Below, piece after piece: positions 6,712 to 15,262 of a DNA stretch of 40,573 bases. The first letter of the stretch is position 1; each line of letters starts with the position of its first letter. The translations under genes and the position numbers were made by a program. The DNA comes from Clostridia bacterium. Lineage in GTDB: Bacteria; Bacillota; Clostridia; Oscillospirales; CAG-272. Below the pieces are notes generated by a model, which was not told where the DNA came from, searched no databases, and worked only from the letters and a program-made list of their open reading frames with translations. The DNA is taken from positions 1 through 40,573 of the forward strand of contig JAFUNJ010000011.1 of assembly GCA_017482355.1 (NCBI GenBank), in the 5' to 3' direction.

Positions 6712-9048
6712 ATGCAGAAATATATAGAAAAAGTGGAGGCAGTGCGCCTTCCGGTAGTAGTTTTAAGAGGAATAATACCGTTTCCGTCGGTACCGATGAG
6801 CTTTGAGCTCACCGACGAAAAGGCGGCGAGCACCTGTGAGGAAGCCGAAAACGGTGACGGACTTATATTTATCGTTTCGCAGAACGATCTTCGCGAGGAC
6901 GAGCCGTCGGCAGAAACGCTTTTCAGAGTCGGCTGTGCCGCGAAAATAAAGCAGACAGTGCGACTGCCCGAGGGCTCGCTCAAGGTCTTTGCGACGGCAT
7001 ATTGCCGCGCCAGCGTCGAAGAGTATTATTTTGAGGGCAGACGTCTATATGCAGACCTGCTTTGCAAAATGATAACCGCTGATAACGACGGCGGAATCAA
7101 GGGCGAGGCGCTTATTATGGAAATGAGAGATGCCTTTGAAAAGCTCGCGTCGTTTTTACCGAAGCTTGCGCCCGAAATGGTAGCGGCGCTCAAATCAATA
7201 ACAAACCCCGGTATGCTTGCAGACTTTATCGCATGCAACGTGCTTCTCAACTTCAAGGATAAGCAGGCGGTGCTCGAGGAGTATAATCCGATCAAGAGAG
7301 CCGAGCTTGTCTGTGTTCTCATGGAAAGAGAAAGCAAGGTTCTCGGCACCGAAATGAAGATACATAAGCGCGTCCGTGAGCGCCTTGACCGTAACCAGCG
7401 CGACTATTATCTCAAGGAGCAGATGAAGGTCATAAAGGAAGAGCTGGGCGAGGGCGACGAGGAGGAAGACGAGGAGATCGTCGAGTATAACAACCTCATC
7501 GCGGAAGCCGATCTTCCGAAAGAAGTACGCGAGAAGCTGACGAAGGAAGTAAAGAAGCTTGCGAAGATGCCCTATACCTCGGCGGAAAGCTCGGTAATGA
7601 GAAATTATCTCGACCTTTGCCTTGAGCTTCCCTGGGGCAAAAAGAGCAAGGATCGCATCGACGTTGCCGTCGCTAAAAAGATTCTTGACGACGACCATAA
7701 CGGTCTTACAAAGGTAAAAGAAAGAATACTCGAGTTCATCGCCGTTAAGCAGATGACACCCGAGCTTAAGAATCAGATACTCTGCCTTGTCGGCCCTCCC
7801 GGAACGGGTAAGACCTCGATCTGCGCGTCGATCGCGAGAGCAATGAAGCGTGAATACGTAAGAGTATCCCTCGGCGGCGTGCGTGACGAGGCGGACATTC
7901 GTGGACACAGAAAGACCTACGTTGCGGCTATGCCGGGACGAATCGTTACTGCGATTAATCAGGCGCAGACGCTGAACCCCGTAATTCTTCTCGACGAGAT
8001 AGACAAGCTCACACGAGACAGCCACGGCGACCCGTCGTCGGCGCTCCTCGAGGTGCTGGACAGTGAGCAGAACAAGGCGTTCAGAGATCACTTTGTCGAG
8101 CTTCCGATAGACCTTTCCGACTGCCTGTTTATAGCAACGGCAAATGATATAGACAATATCCCCCGTCCGCTTCTTGACAGAATGGAGGTCATCGAGCTTA
8201 AGATCTATACGCGCCACGAAAAGCTCGCGATCGCAAGGGATCACCTTATCCCGAAGCAGATGAAGCGCCACGGTCTCAATAAGCGTATGCTTAAGATAAG
8301 CGACGGTGCGATATTTGAGATAATTGACTTCTATACCCGTGAGGCGGGCGTGCGTAACCTTGAAAGAGAGCTTGCGTCTCTTTGCCGCAAGGTCGCAAAG
8401 AAGATGGTCGAGATCGAAGTTAAGTCGGTCAAGATAACCGAAAAGAATCTTAAAGATTATCTCGGAGTAAGAAAGATAACCCCTGACGCAGTTTACGAAA
8501 ACGACGAGATCGGAGTAGTAAACGGTCTTGCGTATACAGAGGTCGGCGGCGACCTTCTCCGCGTTGAAGCGGCGGCAATGCCGGGTAACGGCAAGATCGA
8601 GCTTACCGGCTCGCTCGGAGACGTTATGAAGGAATCGGCAAAGGCGGCTATAACCTATATCCGCTCGCATTCCTCGGAGCTTGGAGTCGATTCCGACTTC
8701 TATAAGACAAAGGATATACATATTCACGTTCCCGAGGGCGCGATCCCGAAGGACGGACCATCTGCGGGCGTAACTATCGTGACGGCGCTTGCGTCGGAGC
8801 TTTCGGGAAGACCCGTTCGCCGCGATCTTGCAATGACTGGCGAGGTAACGCTTCGCGGACGCGTGCTCCCGATCGGAGGTCTTAAGGAAAAGACGATGGC
8901 GGCGTATAAGGCAGGCGTAAAGACGGTATGTATTCCGAAGGAAAACGAAAAGGATCTGAATGAAATTGATCCTCTCGTTAAAGAATCGCTTGAATTTATC
9001 CCCTGTTCAAGCGTTGACCAGGTGATAAACGCGGCAATAATCAGATAA
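6712..9048 (+). CDS. lon: ATP-dependent Lon protease
   Basis: 778 residues, standard LonA length. An N-terminal substrate-binding domain (about 10-200) and coiled coil lead into the AAA+ module: Walker A GPPGTGKT at 361-368, Walker [10 protein letters not shown] at 424-432 and sensor/arginine-finger region PRPLLDRME. The C-terminal serine protease domain has PKDGPSAG with catalytic Ser684 and GGLKEKTM with catalytic Lys727, the usual 43-residue spacing. It degrades misfolded and regulatory proteins in the cytosol. No clear heat-shock operator (CIRCE) or strong promoter could be read in the upstream region, which is occupied by a palindromic repeat. engB follows after 12 bp, the common lon-engB arrangement. 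Confidence 0.97.
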   Translation: MQKYIEKVEAVRLPVVVLRGIIPFPSVPMSFELTDEKAASTCEEAENGDGLIFIVSQNDLREDEPSAETLFRVGCAAKIKQTVRLPEGSLKVFATAYCRASVEEYYFEGRRLYADLLCKMITADNDGGIKGEALIMEMRDAFEKLASFLPKLAPEMVAALKSITNPGMLADFIACNVLLNFKDKQAVLEEYNPIKRAELVCVLMERESKVLGTEMKIHKRVRERLDRNQRDYYLKEQMKVIKEELGEGDEEEDEEIVEYNNLIAEADLPKEVREKLTKEVKKLAKMPYTSAESSVMRNYLDLCLELPWGKKSKDRIDVAVAKKILDDDHNGLTKVKERILEFIAVKQMTPELKNQILCLVGPPGTGKTSICASIARAMKREYVRVSLGGVRDEADIRGHRKTYVAAMPGRIVTAINQAQTLNPVILLDEIDKLTRDSHGDPSSALLEVLDSEQNKAFRDHFVELPIDLSDCLFIATANDIDNIPRPLLDRMEVIELKIYTRHEKLAIARDHLIPKQMKRHGLNKRMLKISDGAIFEIIDFYTREAGVRNLERELASLCRKVAKKMVEIEVKSVKITEKNLKDYLGVRKITPDAVYENDEIGVVNGLAYTEVGGDLLRVEAAAMPGNGKIELTGSLGDVMKESAKAAITYIRSHSSELGVDSDFYKTKDIHIHVPEGAIPKDGPSAGVTIVTALASELSGRPVRRDLAMTGEVTLRGRVLPIGGLKEKTMAAYKAGVKTVCIPKENEKDLNEIDPLVKESLEFIPCSSVDQVINAAIIR

Positions 9049-9060
9049 ACGGTGAAATAA

Positions 9061-9636
9061 GTGAAAATAAACGTACAGAATTCCTCTATCGGTATGACTG
9101 CGGGACTGGTCTCACAGTTTCCGCGAGACAACCGACCGCAGATAGTTTTTTCGGGACGCTCGAACGTCGGAAAAAGCTCGCTTATAAATACGCTTCTTGG
9201 CAGAAAAAATCTCGCACGAGTAAGCTCCGCACCGGGTAAGACGATAACGGTAAATTTCTACGATATCGACAAGAAGATATGGTTCGTCGACATCCCCGGA
9301 TACGGCTACGCAAAGCGCGACTTTAAGGACAAGAAAAGATGGTCGGCGCTGACCGATAATTTCCTAACCAGTCCCTGCGAAAAGCGGCTTATTCTTCAGC
9401 TTATAGATATGAAGGTAGGACCTACCGAGGACGACTATATGATGCTCGATTGGCTTGACGAGAGCGAAACACCGTACGTCATCGTCGCAACGAAATGCGA
9501 CAAGCTCAATAAGACGGATTTCAATGCAAATAGGGAAGAGCTGAGTAAGCTCGGCCCCGTTATTCCGTTCTCCTCGCTTAAAGGAATCGGAAAAGACGAG
9601 CTTTGGAAGACGCTCTACGAATTTTTGGAGAACTGA
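9061..9636 (+). CDS. engB: Ribosome biogenesis GTP-binding protein EngB (YsxC/YihA)
   Basis: 191 residues. G1 is GRSNVGKSS with the following [10 protein letters not shown]3 is [11 protein letters not shown]4 is TKCDK and the G5-like segment is SSLKG. This is the TrmE-Era-EngA-EngB-Septin class GTPase that helps assemble the 50S subunit and is often essential. The start is GTG at 9061, 12 bp after lon; a weak GGTGA-like site precedes it. The lon-engB pairing is widely conserved and supports the call. Confidence 0.96.
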   Translation: MKINVQNSSIGMTAGLVSQFPRDNRPQIVFSGRSNVGKSSLINTLLGRKNLARVSSAPGKTITVNFYDIDKKIWFVDIPGYGYAKRDFKDKKRWSALTDNFLTSPCEKRLILQLIDMKVGPTEDDYMMLDWLDESETPYVIVATKCDKLNKTDFNANREELSKLGPVIPFSSLKGIGKDELWKTLYEFLEN

Positions 9637-9639
9637 TAA

Positions 9640-10347
9640 ATGATATTTAGCTATCTTCAGAACGGACTCACAAAGGATGAGCTTATACTGATCTTGCTCA
9701 CCTTCCCGGTAGTCCTCATATCGCTCGTTATTCACGAGCTTGCTCACGGATGGATGGCAAAAAAGCTTGGCGACCCGACTGCAAAATACATGGGCAGATT
9801 GACCTTTAATCCGCTTTCTCACCTCGATCCGATAGGAACAGTATCAATGCTTCTTTTCGGAATCGGTTGGGCAAAGCCCGTGCCGATAGATCCGCGATAC
9901 TTCAAGAACCCGAAAAAGGGAATGGCGCTCGTTGGTCTTGCCGGACCTGTGTCCAATCTTATAATCGCCTTTACCGCTTCACTTTTGCGCAGGGTAACGA
10001 TTGCGATATATGCTTATGCGCTCCCGCAGTCGGCTATGAATCCGACGTCGGATCGGGTTTTTACGATAATTTATGCTTTATTCTATATTTTTGAGATACT
10101 GAATATTTCGCTTGCTGTGTTCAATCTCATTCCCGTGCCGCCGTTTGACGGCTCACGCGTGTTCTACTTTCTGCTTCCCGATAAGTACTATTTCGGCGTT
10201 ATGCGTTACGAAAGACAGATAATGATGATAACGATGGTAGTTCTGTTTTTGGGTGTGCTTGACATGCCGCTCTATTATGCACGCATGGGGATCATGAACT
10301 TATTTGATTTGATTTTTAGATGGATTCCGTATATCGGATCTGTTTGA
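9640..10347 (+). CDS. Site-2 protease family (M50) membrane metalloprotease
   Basis: 235 residues. HELAHG at residues 32-37 supplies the two zinc histidines and catalytic Glu inside the first membrane helix. NLIPVPPFDGSRV near residue 165-177 supplies the third ligand (Asp). Hydrophobic segments lie at about 14-35, 65-75, 95-125, 145-165 and 195-215. It belongs to the short YwhC-like S2P group that lacks a PDZ domain. The family cleaves substrates within the membrane, but the substrate here is unknown. The gene starts 3 bp after engB and precedes scpA, a frequent order in Firmicutes. Confidence 0.92.
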   Translation: MIFSYLQNGLTKDELILILLTFPVVLISLVIHELAHGWMAKKLGDPTAKYMGRLTFNPLSHLDPIGTVSMLLFGIGWAKPVPIDPRYFKNPKKGMALVGLAGPVSNLIIAFTASLLRRVTIAIYAYALPQSAMNPTSDRVFTIIYALFYIFEILNISLAVFNLIPVPPFDGSRVFYFLLPDKYYFGVMRYERQIMMITMVVLFLGVLDMPLYYARMGIMNLFDLIFRWIPYIGSV

Positions 10348-10374
10348 TTAATTCTTTGGATTGGTTTCGTTTTT

Positions 10375-11157
10375 ATGAGTAATGAATTAAGCTTTCATCT
10401 TGAGATATACGACGGTCCTCTTGACCTTCTTCTCGGGTTGATAACGAAAAATAAGGTCGATATTTACGACATACCGATCGCCATGATACTCGACCAGTAT
10501 CTTGAATATCTCGATATGATGCGCGAGATGGATATGGAGATCGCGGGCGAATTTATCGTCATGGCGGCAGACCTTATGCTTATCAAGAGCCGAATGCTGC
10601 TTCCGAAGCCGCAGATAGAGGGAGAAGAGGAGGAAGACCCCCGTGCTGTCCTTGCACGCGCCCTTATCGAATATAAGAGGGCAAAGGAAGCGTCGGTCTA
10701 TCTTCAGGATCAGTACTCGATCTATGCGGGAAGGATAGCAAAGGAGCCCGAGGTGCTTGACACGCGCTCCGATCTTCCCGAGCATATTGATATTGATCTG
10801 CTCAGCCGCGCAATGCAGCGTGCGCTGATAAAGAACAGCCGTCTGCCTGAGCTGGCTAGAGAATCGGAAAAGGCAATACGCCGTCTGCTTGCTGCGAAGG
10901 TAGTTCACGTTTCTGCGAAGATAATTGCCGTTATGAAGTATCTGCGTCAGAACGGAAGAAGTAATTTTGAGGATATTTTGCTGACGGCAAAATCGCGAAG
11001 CGAGCTTATCGCGATATTCTCCGCCACCCTTGAGCTACTTAAGGTGCAGAGAGTTATTATGGAAAACGAGGACGACACGGTGTATCTGACACTGAGTCTG
11101 ACTCATTTAAGAGAGGTAATGTACAATGGACAAGAGGGAGCTTATACCGATAATTGA
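10375..11157 (+). CDS. scpA: Segregation and condensation protein A
   Basis: 260 residues. The N-terminus (FHLEIYDGPLDLLLGLITKN) is the signature that binds the neck of the SMC head. The middle is helical and acidic (EGEEEEDPRAVLARALIEYK), and the C-terminal winged helix is the kleisin part (FEDILLTAKSRSELIAIFSA). ScpA bridges the SMC dimer and binds ScpB in the chromosome condensation complex. It overlaps scpB by 32 bp, which indicates translational coupling and equal dosage. The ribosome binding site for its own start is weak. Confidence 0.96.
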   Translation: MSNELSFHLEIYDGPLDLLLGLITKNKVDIYDIPIAMILDQYLEYLDMMREMDMEIAGEFIVMAADLMLIKSRMLLPKPQIEGEEEEDPRAVLARALIEYKRAKEASVYLQDQYSIYAGRIAKEPEVLDTRSDLPEHIDIDLLSRAMQRALIKNSRLPELARESEKAIRRLLAAKVVHVSAKIIAVMKYLRQNGRSNFEDILLTAKSRSELIAIFSATLELLKVQRVIMENEDDTVYLTLSLTHLREVMYNGQEGAYTDN

Positions 11158-11713
11158 AGCGATACTGTTCGCGGCAGGTTTCCCTGTAAAATACGAAAAA
11201 ATAGCAGAAACGCTTGAAATAACGGTTGACGAGCTGAAGGAGATACTCGAAAGCGACGCGTTCGCTTATGAGGACAGAGGAATACGCCTCGTCTGCTTCT
11301 CGGATTCGTGCCAGCTTTGCACGAACGAGCTTTACGAAAGCATGGTAAAGACGGCGCTCGGTATGCGTCACGGCGGCGCGCTTTCCAATTCTTCGATGGA
11401 AACGCTCGCGATAATCGCCTATAACCAGCCCGTAACGAAGTCGTTTATCGAGCAAGTGAGAGGCGTTGACAGTACTTATGCGGTCACGACGCTCTGCGAA
11501 AAGCAGCTTGTTGAGGTGGTAGGACGCCTTGACGTTCCCGGTAAGCCGAATCTTTACGCAACGACAGAGACCTTCCTTCGTTGCTTCGGACTTTCCTCAC
11601 TTGACGAGCTTCCGAAGACTGAGGTTCTTGAAAGCACCTCAGACGGCGAAGCGGAAGAAAAAACGGAAAACGCTGAGGATACGGAAAACACAGAAAACAC
11701 GGTCAACGCTTGA
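11126..11713 (+). CDS. scpB: Segregation and condensation protein B
   Basis: 195 residues with two winged-helix domains. The first begins IIEAILFAAGFPVKYEKIAE; the second contains ALSNSSMETLAIIAYNQPVT and the conserved VRGVDSTYAVTTLCEKQLVE with GRLDVPGKPNLYATTETFL. It dimerises and binds the ScpA kleisin core of the SMC complex. The last 25 residues are a low-complexity Glu/Thr/Asn tail (EKTENAEDTENTENTVNA), unusual but probably disordered and harmless. GAGAGG precedes the ATG inside scpA. Confidence 0.96.
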   Translation: MDKRELIPIIEAILFAAGFPVKYEKIAETLEITVDELKEILESDAFAYEDRGIRLVCFSDSCQLCTNELYESMVKTALGMRHGGALSNSSMETLAIIAYNQPVTKSFIEQVRGVDSTYAVTTLCEKQLVEVVGRLDVPGKPNLYATTETFLRCFGLSSLDELPKTEVLESTSDGEAEEKTENAEDTENTENTVNA

Positions 11714-11741
11714 TTTGTAAGTAAACGAAGGGGGTGAAGCG

Positions 11742-12524
11742 ATGACGATAATCTTAATACTGATCGGCATTGCTTTGCTTGTTCTGCTTGCGGTGCTGTT
11801 CGGACCGATGATCTTACTGTATATATTCGGCGCTCTGATCGCGCTCGCCGCGCTTGTTCTGATGACGCCGATAAGGGTAGATATAAAGCTCAAGGACGAG
11901 CTTAACGTCGTACTTAAAATTTGGTTTGTCAGAATAAAGCTGATCCCGAAAAAGGAAAAGCCGATAAAGCTTTCGGATTTCAGAATAGCGCGATTCCGAA
12001 AACGGCGGCTTAAGGAGCAGAAAAGATATATTTTTTCCAAAAAGAAGAAAATAAGCGGACATATAACCGATAAGGAAAAGAAGGAAAAGCCGCAGTACGG
12101 CTTGAAGGAAAACGCAAGATACACCTTAGATCTTATACGCCTTGCGCTTCTAAAAACGATCAGGAAGTTCGGAAAGCATATAAGGATCAGCTTGTATTAC
12201 TTGAGGGTATACGTCGGCGGCGAGGATCCGGATAAAACGGCGCTGAAGTACGGATACGTTTGTCAGGGAGTATCGTATTTAACCGAGATATTTGACAAGC
12301 ACCTTAATATGAAGTATCCGGGCAAAGTCGAAAACAGAGTGTACGTCGGCGCTGATTTCGTTTCGTTGAACACGAGGATCGAAGCGCACGTTGCACTCAG
12401 AATAAGATTATGGCAGATAGCGTCGGTGGCTCTGACGGGGTTTACGGAATACCTTAAAGTCCCGAAGCGTAAAACAAAATCAGAAAAAGAAAATAATCCT
12501 GCAAAGGCAGGTACGGAGGTATAA
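11742..12524 (+). CDS. DUF2953 domain-containing membrane-anchored protein
   Basis: 260 residues. Hydrophobic helices fill about residues 1-48 (TIILILIGIALLVLLAVLFG, then LLYIFGALIALAALVLM). A basic linker follows (KKEKPIKLSDFRIARFRKRR), then a C-terminal region of alternating strands typical of DUF2953 (RISLYYLRVYVGGEDPDKTA, then RIEAHVALRIRLWQIASVAL). The function is unknown. In spore-formers the family usually sits next to ytfJ, as here (2 bp gap), which suggests a sporulation link; that link is from context. The ribosome binding site is GGGGGTGA. Confidence 0.85.
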   Translation: MTIILILIGIALLVLLAVLFGPMILLYIFGALIALAALVLMTPIRVDIKLKDELNVVLKIWFVRIKLIPKKEKPIKLSDFRIARFRKRRLKEQKRYIFSKKKKISGHITDKEKKEKPQYGLKENARYTLDLIRLALLKTIRKFGKHIRISLYYLRVYVGGEDPDKTALKYGYVCQGVSYLTEIFDKHLNMKYPGKVENRVYVGADFVSLNTRIEAHVALRIRLWQIASVALTGFTEYLKVPKRKTKSEKENNPAKAGTEV

Positions 12525-12526
12525 AA

Positions 12527-13093
12527 ATGGCAGAGAATAACGTAAGCGAAATGATCAAAAGCTCCCTTGAGGGAATACGCACGGTTGCAGATTCGGGCAC
12601 TGTACTCGGCGAACCGATACAGACCAATAACGGTACGGTAATTATTCCCGTATCAAAGGTTACTGTCGGCTATGCATCAGGCGGTGTTGACTATCTTCCG
12701 AAGAATCGCGATAAGGACGGGGCAAAAACCGTTAAGTCATCGACACCCTGCTTCGGTGGCGGCGGCGGAACAGGAATTTCCGTTACCCCTCTTTGTTTCC
12801 TTGTTGTAGATAAGAATGGCAAGGTAACTACCCTTAACATAAATAATCCTGCAGGAACTAACGCTGCTACCAGCACGATAGATTCCATTTCGTCGCTGCT
12901 CGACAAGGCGCCCGAAACCATTGAGAAGATCAAGGGTCTTTTCTCTAAGAAGGAGCCGGAGACTGCTCTCGATGACGAGGAGCTTGAAAACGAGATCGAG
13001 GAGCTGACTAAGGAGCTCGAGGAAAAGGCAGCGGCAGAGCAGGAAAAAGAGGATAAAAAAGCAGCAAAAAAGACGGCTAAAAAAGCTAAATAA
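12527..13093 (+). CDS. ytfJ: Spore protein YtfJ (GerW family)
   Basis: 188 residues. The conserved core lies at residues about 5-120: IKSSLEGIRTVADSGTVLGE, PIQTNNGTVIIPVSKVTVGY, and a glycine-rich FGGGGGTGISVTPLCFLVV loop. The C-terminus is a charged tail rich in Glu, Lys and Ala (residues about 145-188), longer than in many homologues. GerW/YtfJ is made in the forespore of Bacillus and affects germination. The GGAGG site precedes the ATG by 8 nt. It is probably co-transcribed with DUF2953 and followed by dacF. Confidence 0.93.
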   Translation: MAENNVSEMIKSSLEGIRTVADSGTVLGEPIQTNNGTVIIPVSKVTVGYASGGVDYLPKNRDKDGAKTVKSSTPCFGGGGGTGISVTPLCFLVVDKNGKVTTLNINNPAGTNAATSTIDSISSLLDKAPETIEKIKGLFSKKEPETALDDEELENEIEELTKELEEKAAAEQEKEDKKAAKKTAKKAK

Positions 13094-13143
13094 GGCGTAA
13101 AACGTGCGCTTTGGGCATATATTTTCCCACGGAGGGATGATAT

Positions 13144-14271
13144 ATGTTTAGAAAAACGGTTTTGATTTGCATCATAACTGCAATTTTTATAGGCGTTTTT
13201 GCGCCGTTTTCGGTTTGTGCCGAGGGGCATGAAATAAGCGTTTCCGCGTCGAGCGCGGTGCTTATCGAAGCCGAAAGCGGACGCGTTTTGTATGAAAAGG
13301 ACGCGGACAAAAGACGCCCTATGGCGAGCACTACGAAGATTATGACGGCGCTCGTTGCGCTTGAAAATGCCGACATCAATATGACGGTTAAGATCCCGAA
13401 GGAAGCCGTTGGGATAGAGGGCTCGTCCTTATATCTGATCGAAGGCGAGACCTTGACGCTTCACGAACTTCTTTATGCGCTGATGCTTCGGAGCGCAAAC
13501 GATGCCGCGATGGCGATAGCTATTGCAGTCGGGGGCTCGGTCTCGGATTTTGCCGAGATGATGAACGAAAAGGCGGAGGAAATGGGGCTTACCGATACCC
13601 ATTTCGACAATCCGCACGGGCTGGATAGCGAAAGTCACTATACGACCGCTTACGAGCTTGCGCTTATCACCGCCGAGGCGCTGAAAAACGACGTTTTCCG
13701 CGAGATAGTGTCGACTTATAAGAAGCTTTTGCCGCAAGGGGGCGTGCCCGACAGACGGCTCGTTGTAAATCACAACCGACTGCTGCGCACTTACGACGGT
13801 TGCATAGGCGTCAAGACGGGATTTACCAAGAAGGACGGTCGGTGTCTTGTCAGCGCAGCGGAGCGTGACGGAGTTACGCTCGTTGCCGTAACACTGAACG
13901 CGCCGAACGACTGGAGCGACCATAAAAAAATGCTTGATCACGGTTTTGCGTCGGTAAAACGCGTGAAGATAAGCTCTGACGGTATCGAGGGGTATCTTCC
14001 GACAGTCGGGGCTAAAACCGATATGATAAAGTACGGCGCGGTAGGCGACACGTCGGCGGTTTTGCCGAACGACTCAGGCGAGCTTCGCGTTGTAATTGAA
14101 CTGCCGCGATTCGTTTTTGCGCCCGTGAAAAACGGCGACGTTATCGGCAGAGCCGTGTTTTACGACGGTGAAAACGAGGTCGTATCACTGCCTATTGAGG
14201 CGTTGACCGACGCGCAGAAAAGAAAGGTCAAAAAGACCTTCTGGCAGTGGCTTTTGGGGTTGTTTAGGTAG
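13144..14271 (+). CDS. dacF: D-alanyl-D-alanine carboxypeptidase (DacF/PBP5-like, S11)
   Basis: 375 residues. The signal peptide is about 1-26 (hydrophobic VLICIITAIFIGVFAPF, cleavage near VCA-EG). The S11 active-site motifs are STTK with Ser62/Lys65, SAN at 117-119 and KTG at 224-226. A C-terminal beta-rich domain occupies about 275-360, and a terminal amphipathic segment ends in FWQWLLGLFR, the usual membrane anchor. It trims the terminal D-Ala from peptidoglycan stem peptides outside the membrane. DacF in Bacillus controls spore cortex cross-linking; placement after ytfJ supports that subtype but does not prove it. Confidence 0.93.
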   Translation: MFRKTVLICIITAIFIGVFAPFSVCAEGHEISVSASSAVLIEAESGRVLYEKDADKRRPMASTTKIMTALVALENADINMTVKIPKEAVGIEGSSLYLIEGETLTLHELLYALMLRSANDAAMAIAIAVGGSVSDFAEMMNEKAEEMGLTDTHFDNPHGLDSESHYTTAYELALITAEALKNDVFREIVSTYKKLLPQGGVPDRRLVVNHNRLLRTYDGCIGVKTGFTKKDGRCLVSAAERDGVTLVAVTLNAPNDWSDHKKMLDHGFASVKRVKISSDGIEGYLPTVGAKTDMIKYGAVGDTSAVLPNDSGELRVVIELPRFVFAPVKNGDVIGRAVFYDGENEVVSLPIEALTDAQKRKVKKTFWQWLLGLFR

Positions 14272-14303
14272 TATAACGATGTTTTGACAAAGATGAAACG
14301 TCA

Positions 14304-14330
14304 TCTTGCCTTCCCCAAGGGGAAGGCTAA
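14304..14330. repeat. 27-bp dispersed palindromic repeat, copy 1
   Basis: The palindrome GCCTTCCCC-AA-GGGGAAGGC with flanks TCTT and TAA is identical over 27 bp to 16906-16932. It lies between dacF and the pseudouridine synthase gene. Confidence 0.8.
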
Positions 14331-14363
14331 ATTTTGCGATGATTATATTATCAGGATAAATAC

Positions 14364-15092
14364 ATGGAAACTAATGAAATAAGACTACAAAAATACGTTG
14401 CCGACTGCGGACTTATGTCAAGACGCAAGGCGGAGGAAGAAATACAGGCAGGGCGCATCAAGGTAAACGGCGAGCGCGTCGAACAGGGTAGAAAGATAAT
14501 TCCCGGCGTTGACCGCGTCGAGTACCTCGGCAAGCCGGTTGAAATGCCGCGCGTCAAGAGATTCGTTTACATAATGCTGAACAAGCCGCGCGGATACGTT
14601 ACGACCATGAACGACGAGCTTGGACGCAAGTGCGTGGCGTCGCTTGTGAGTGACGTAGGCGAGCGCGTTTATCCCTGCGGACGGCTTGACCTCGATTCCG
14701 AAGGACTTCTCATTATGACGAACGACGGCGAGCTTGCAAATAAGCTTATGCACCCCGCGCATCATATTCCAAAGCTTTATACGGTTAAGGTGAAGGGTAA
14801 GGTCACCGAGGAGCAGCTCAAAAAGCTGAACAAGCCGATGATGATCGACGGCTACGAGACCGTGCCCGCCGAAGCGAAGATACTTTCGCTCCGCGAGGAG
14901 GAAAGCTCGATCGGCATCACGCTCTACGAGGGCAGAAACCGACAGATACGCAAAATGTGCGAGCAGCTCGGACTTACCGTCACTTCGCTCCGCCGTATCG
15001 CTATCGGCGCTATCACCCTCGGCAACCTTAAATCGGGAACGTGGAAGCGGCTCACAAGAGCACAAGCTGATTATTTGAAGAATTATAAGTGA
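14364..15092 (+). CDS. rluB: 16S/23S rRNA pseudouridine synthase (RsuA/RluB/RluE family)
   Basis: 242 residues. The N-terminal S4 RNA-binding domain (residues about 5-65, RLQKYVADCGLMSRRKAEEE) is followed by the synthase domain with NKPRGYVTT, the catalytic Asp motif GRLDLDSEGLLIMTNDGELA, and the C-terminal EGRNRQIRKMCEQLGL. This matches the RsuA/RluB group, which isomerises a single uridine in rRNA; in Firmicutes the closest is RluB (23S U2605). RluB and RsuA cannot be separated firmly by eye. This gene commonly follows scpAB-ytfJ-dacF in Clostridia, as here. Confidence 0.92.
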   Translation: METNEIRLQKYVADCGLMSRRKAEEEIQAGRIKVNGERVEQGRKIIPGVDRVEYLGKPVEMPRVKRFVYIMLNKPRGYVTTMNDELGRKCVASLVSDVGERVYPCGRLDLDSEGLLIMTNDGELANKLMHPAHHIPKLYTVKVKGKVTEEQLKKLNKPMMIDGYETVPAEAKILSLREEESSIGITLYEGRNRQIRKMCEQLGLTVTSLRRIAIGAITLGNLKSGTWKRLTRAQADYLKNYK

Positions 15093-15117
15093 GACGTGGC
15101 GCCACCCCGCACCCCGC

Positions 15118-15143
15118 AAGGAACTTTTTGAAAAAAGTTCCTT
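15118..15143. repeat. Palindromic intergenic repeat (GGAACTTTTT type)
   Basis: AAGGAACTTTTT-GA-AAAAAGTTCCTT is a near-perfect inverted repeat of a type common between genes in Clostridia. It sits just after the pseudouridine synthase gene and ahead of a separate terminator. Confidence 0.6.
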
Positions 15144-15174
15144 GACCTCAAAAACTTTTGTAAATTGGGATAAG

Positions 15175-15200
15175 AAAAGCACCGCCGTGGCGGTGCTTTT
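15175..15200 (+). terminator. Rho-independent terminator
   Basis: AAAAGCACCGCC / GGCGGTGCTTTT hairpin ending in a T-run, after the pseudouridine synthase gene and directly before the GH20 promoter. Confidence 0.85.
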
Positions 15201-15203
15201 ATA

Positions 15204-15232
15204 TTGACATTATTTAGCTGCGGTGATAAAAT
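15204..15232 (+). promoter_or_regulatory. Sigma-A promoter of the GH20 gene
   Basis: TTGACA (15204-15209), 17 bp, TAAAAT (15227-15232), about 30 bp before ATG 15263, with GGAGG in between. Confidence 0.85.
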
Positions 15233-15262
15233 GTAATCAAAGATGATTCGGAGGAAATTTCT

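Noticed and set aside
7195-8727. 510-codon open frame on the minus strand, antisense to lon
   Set aside because: It lies wholly inside lon, has no family features, and follows from the codon bias of lon leaving few stops in the opposite frame.
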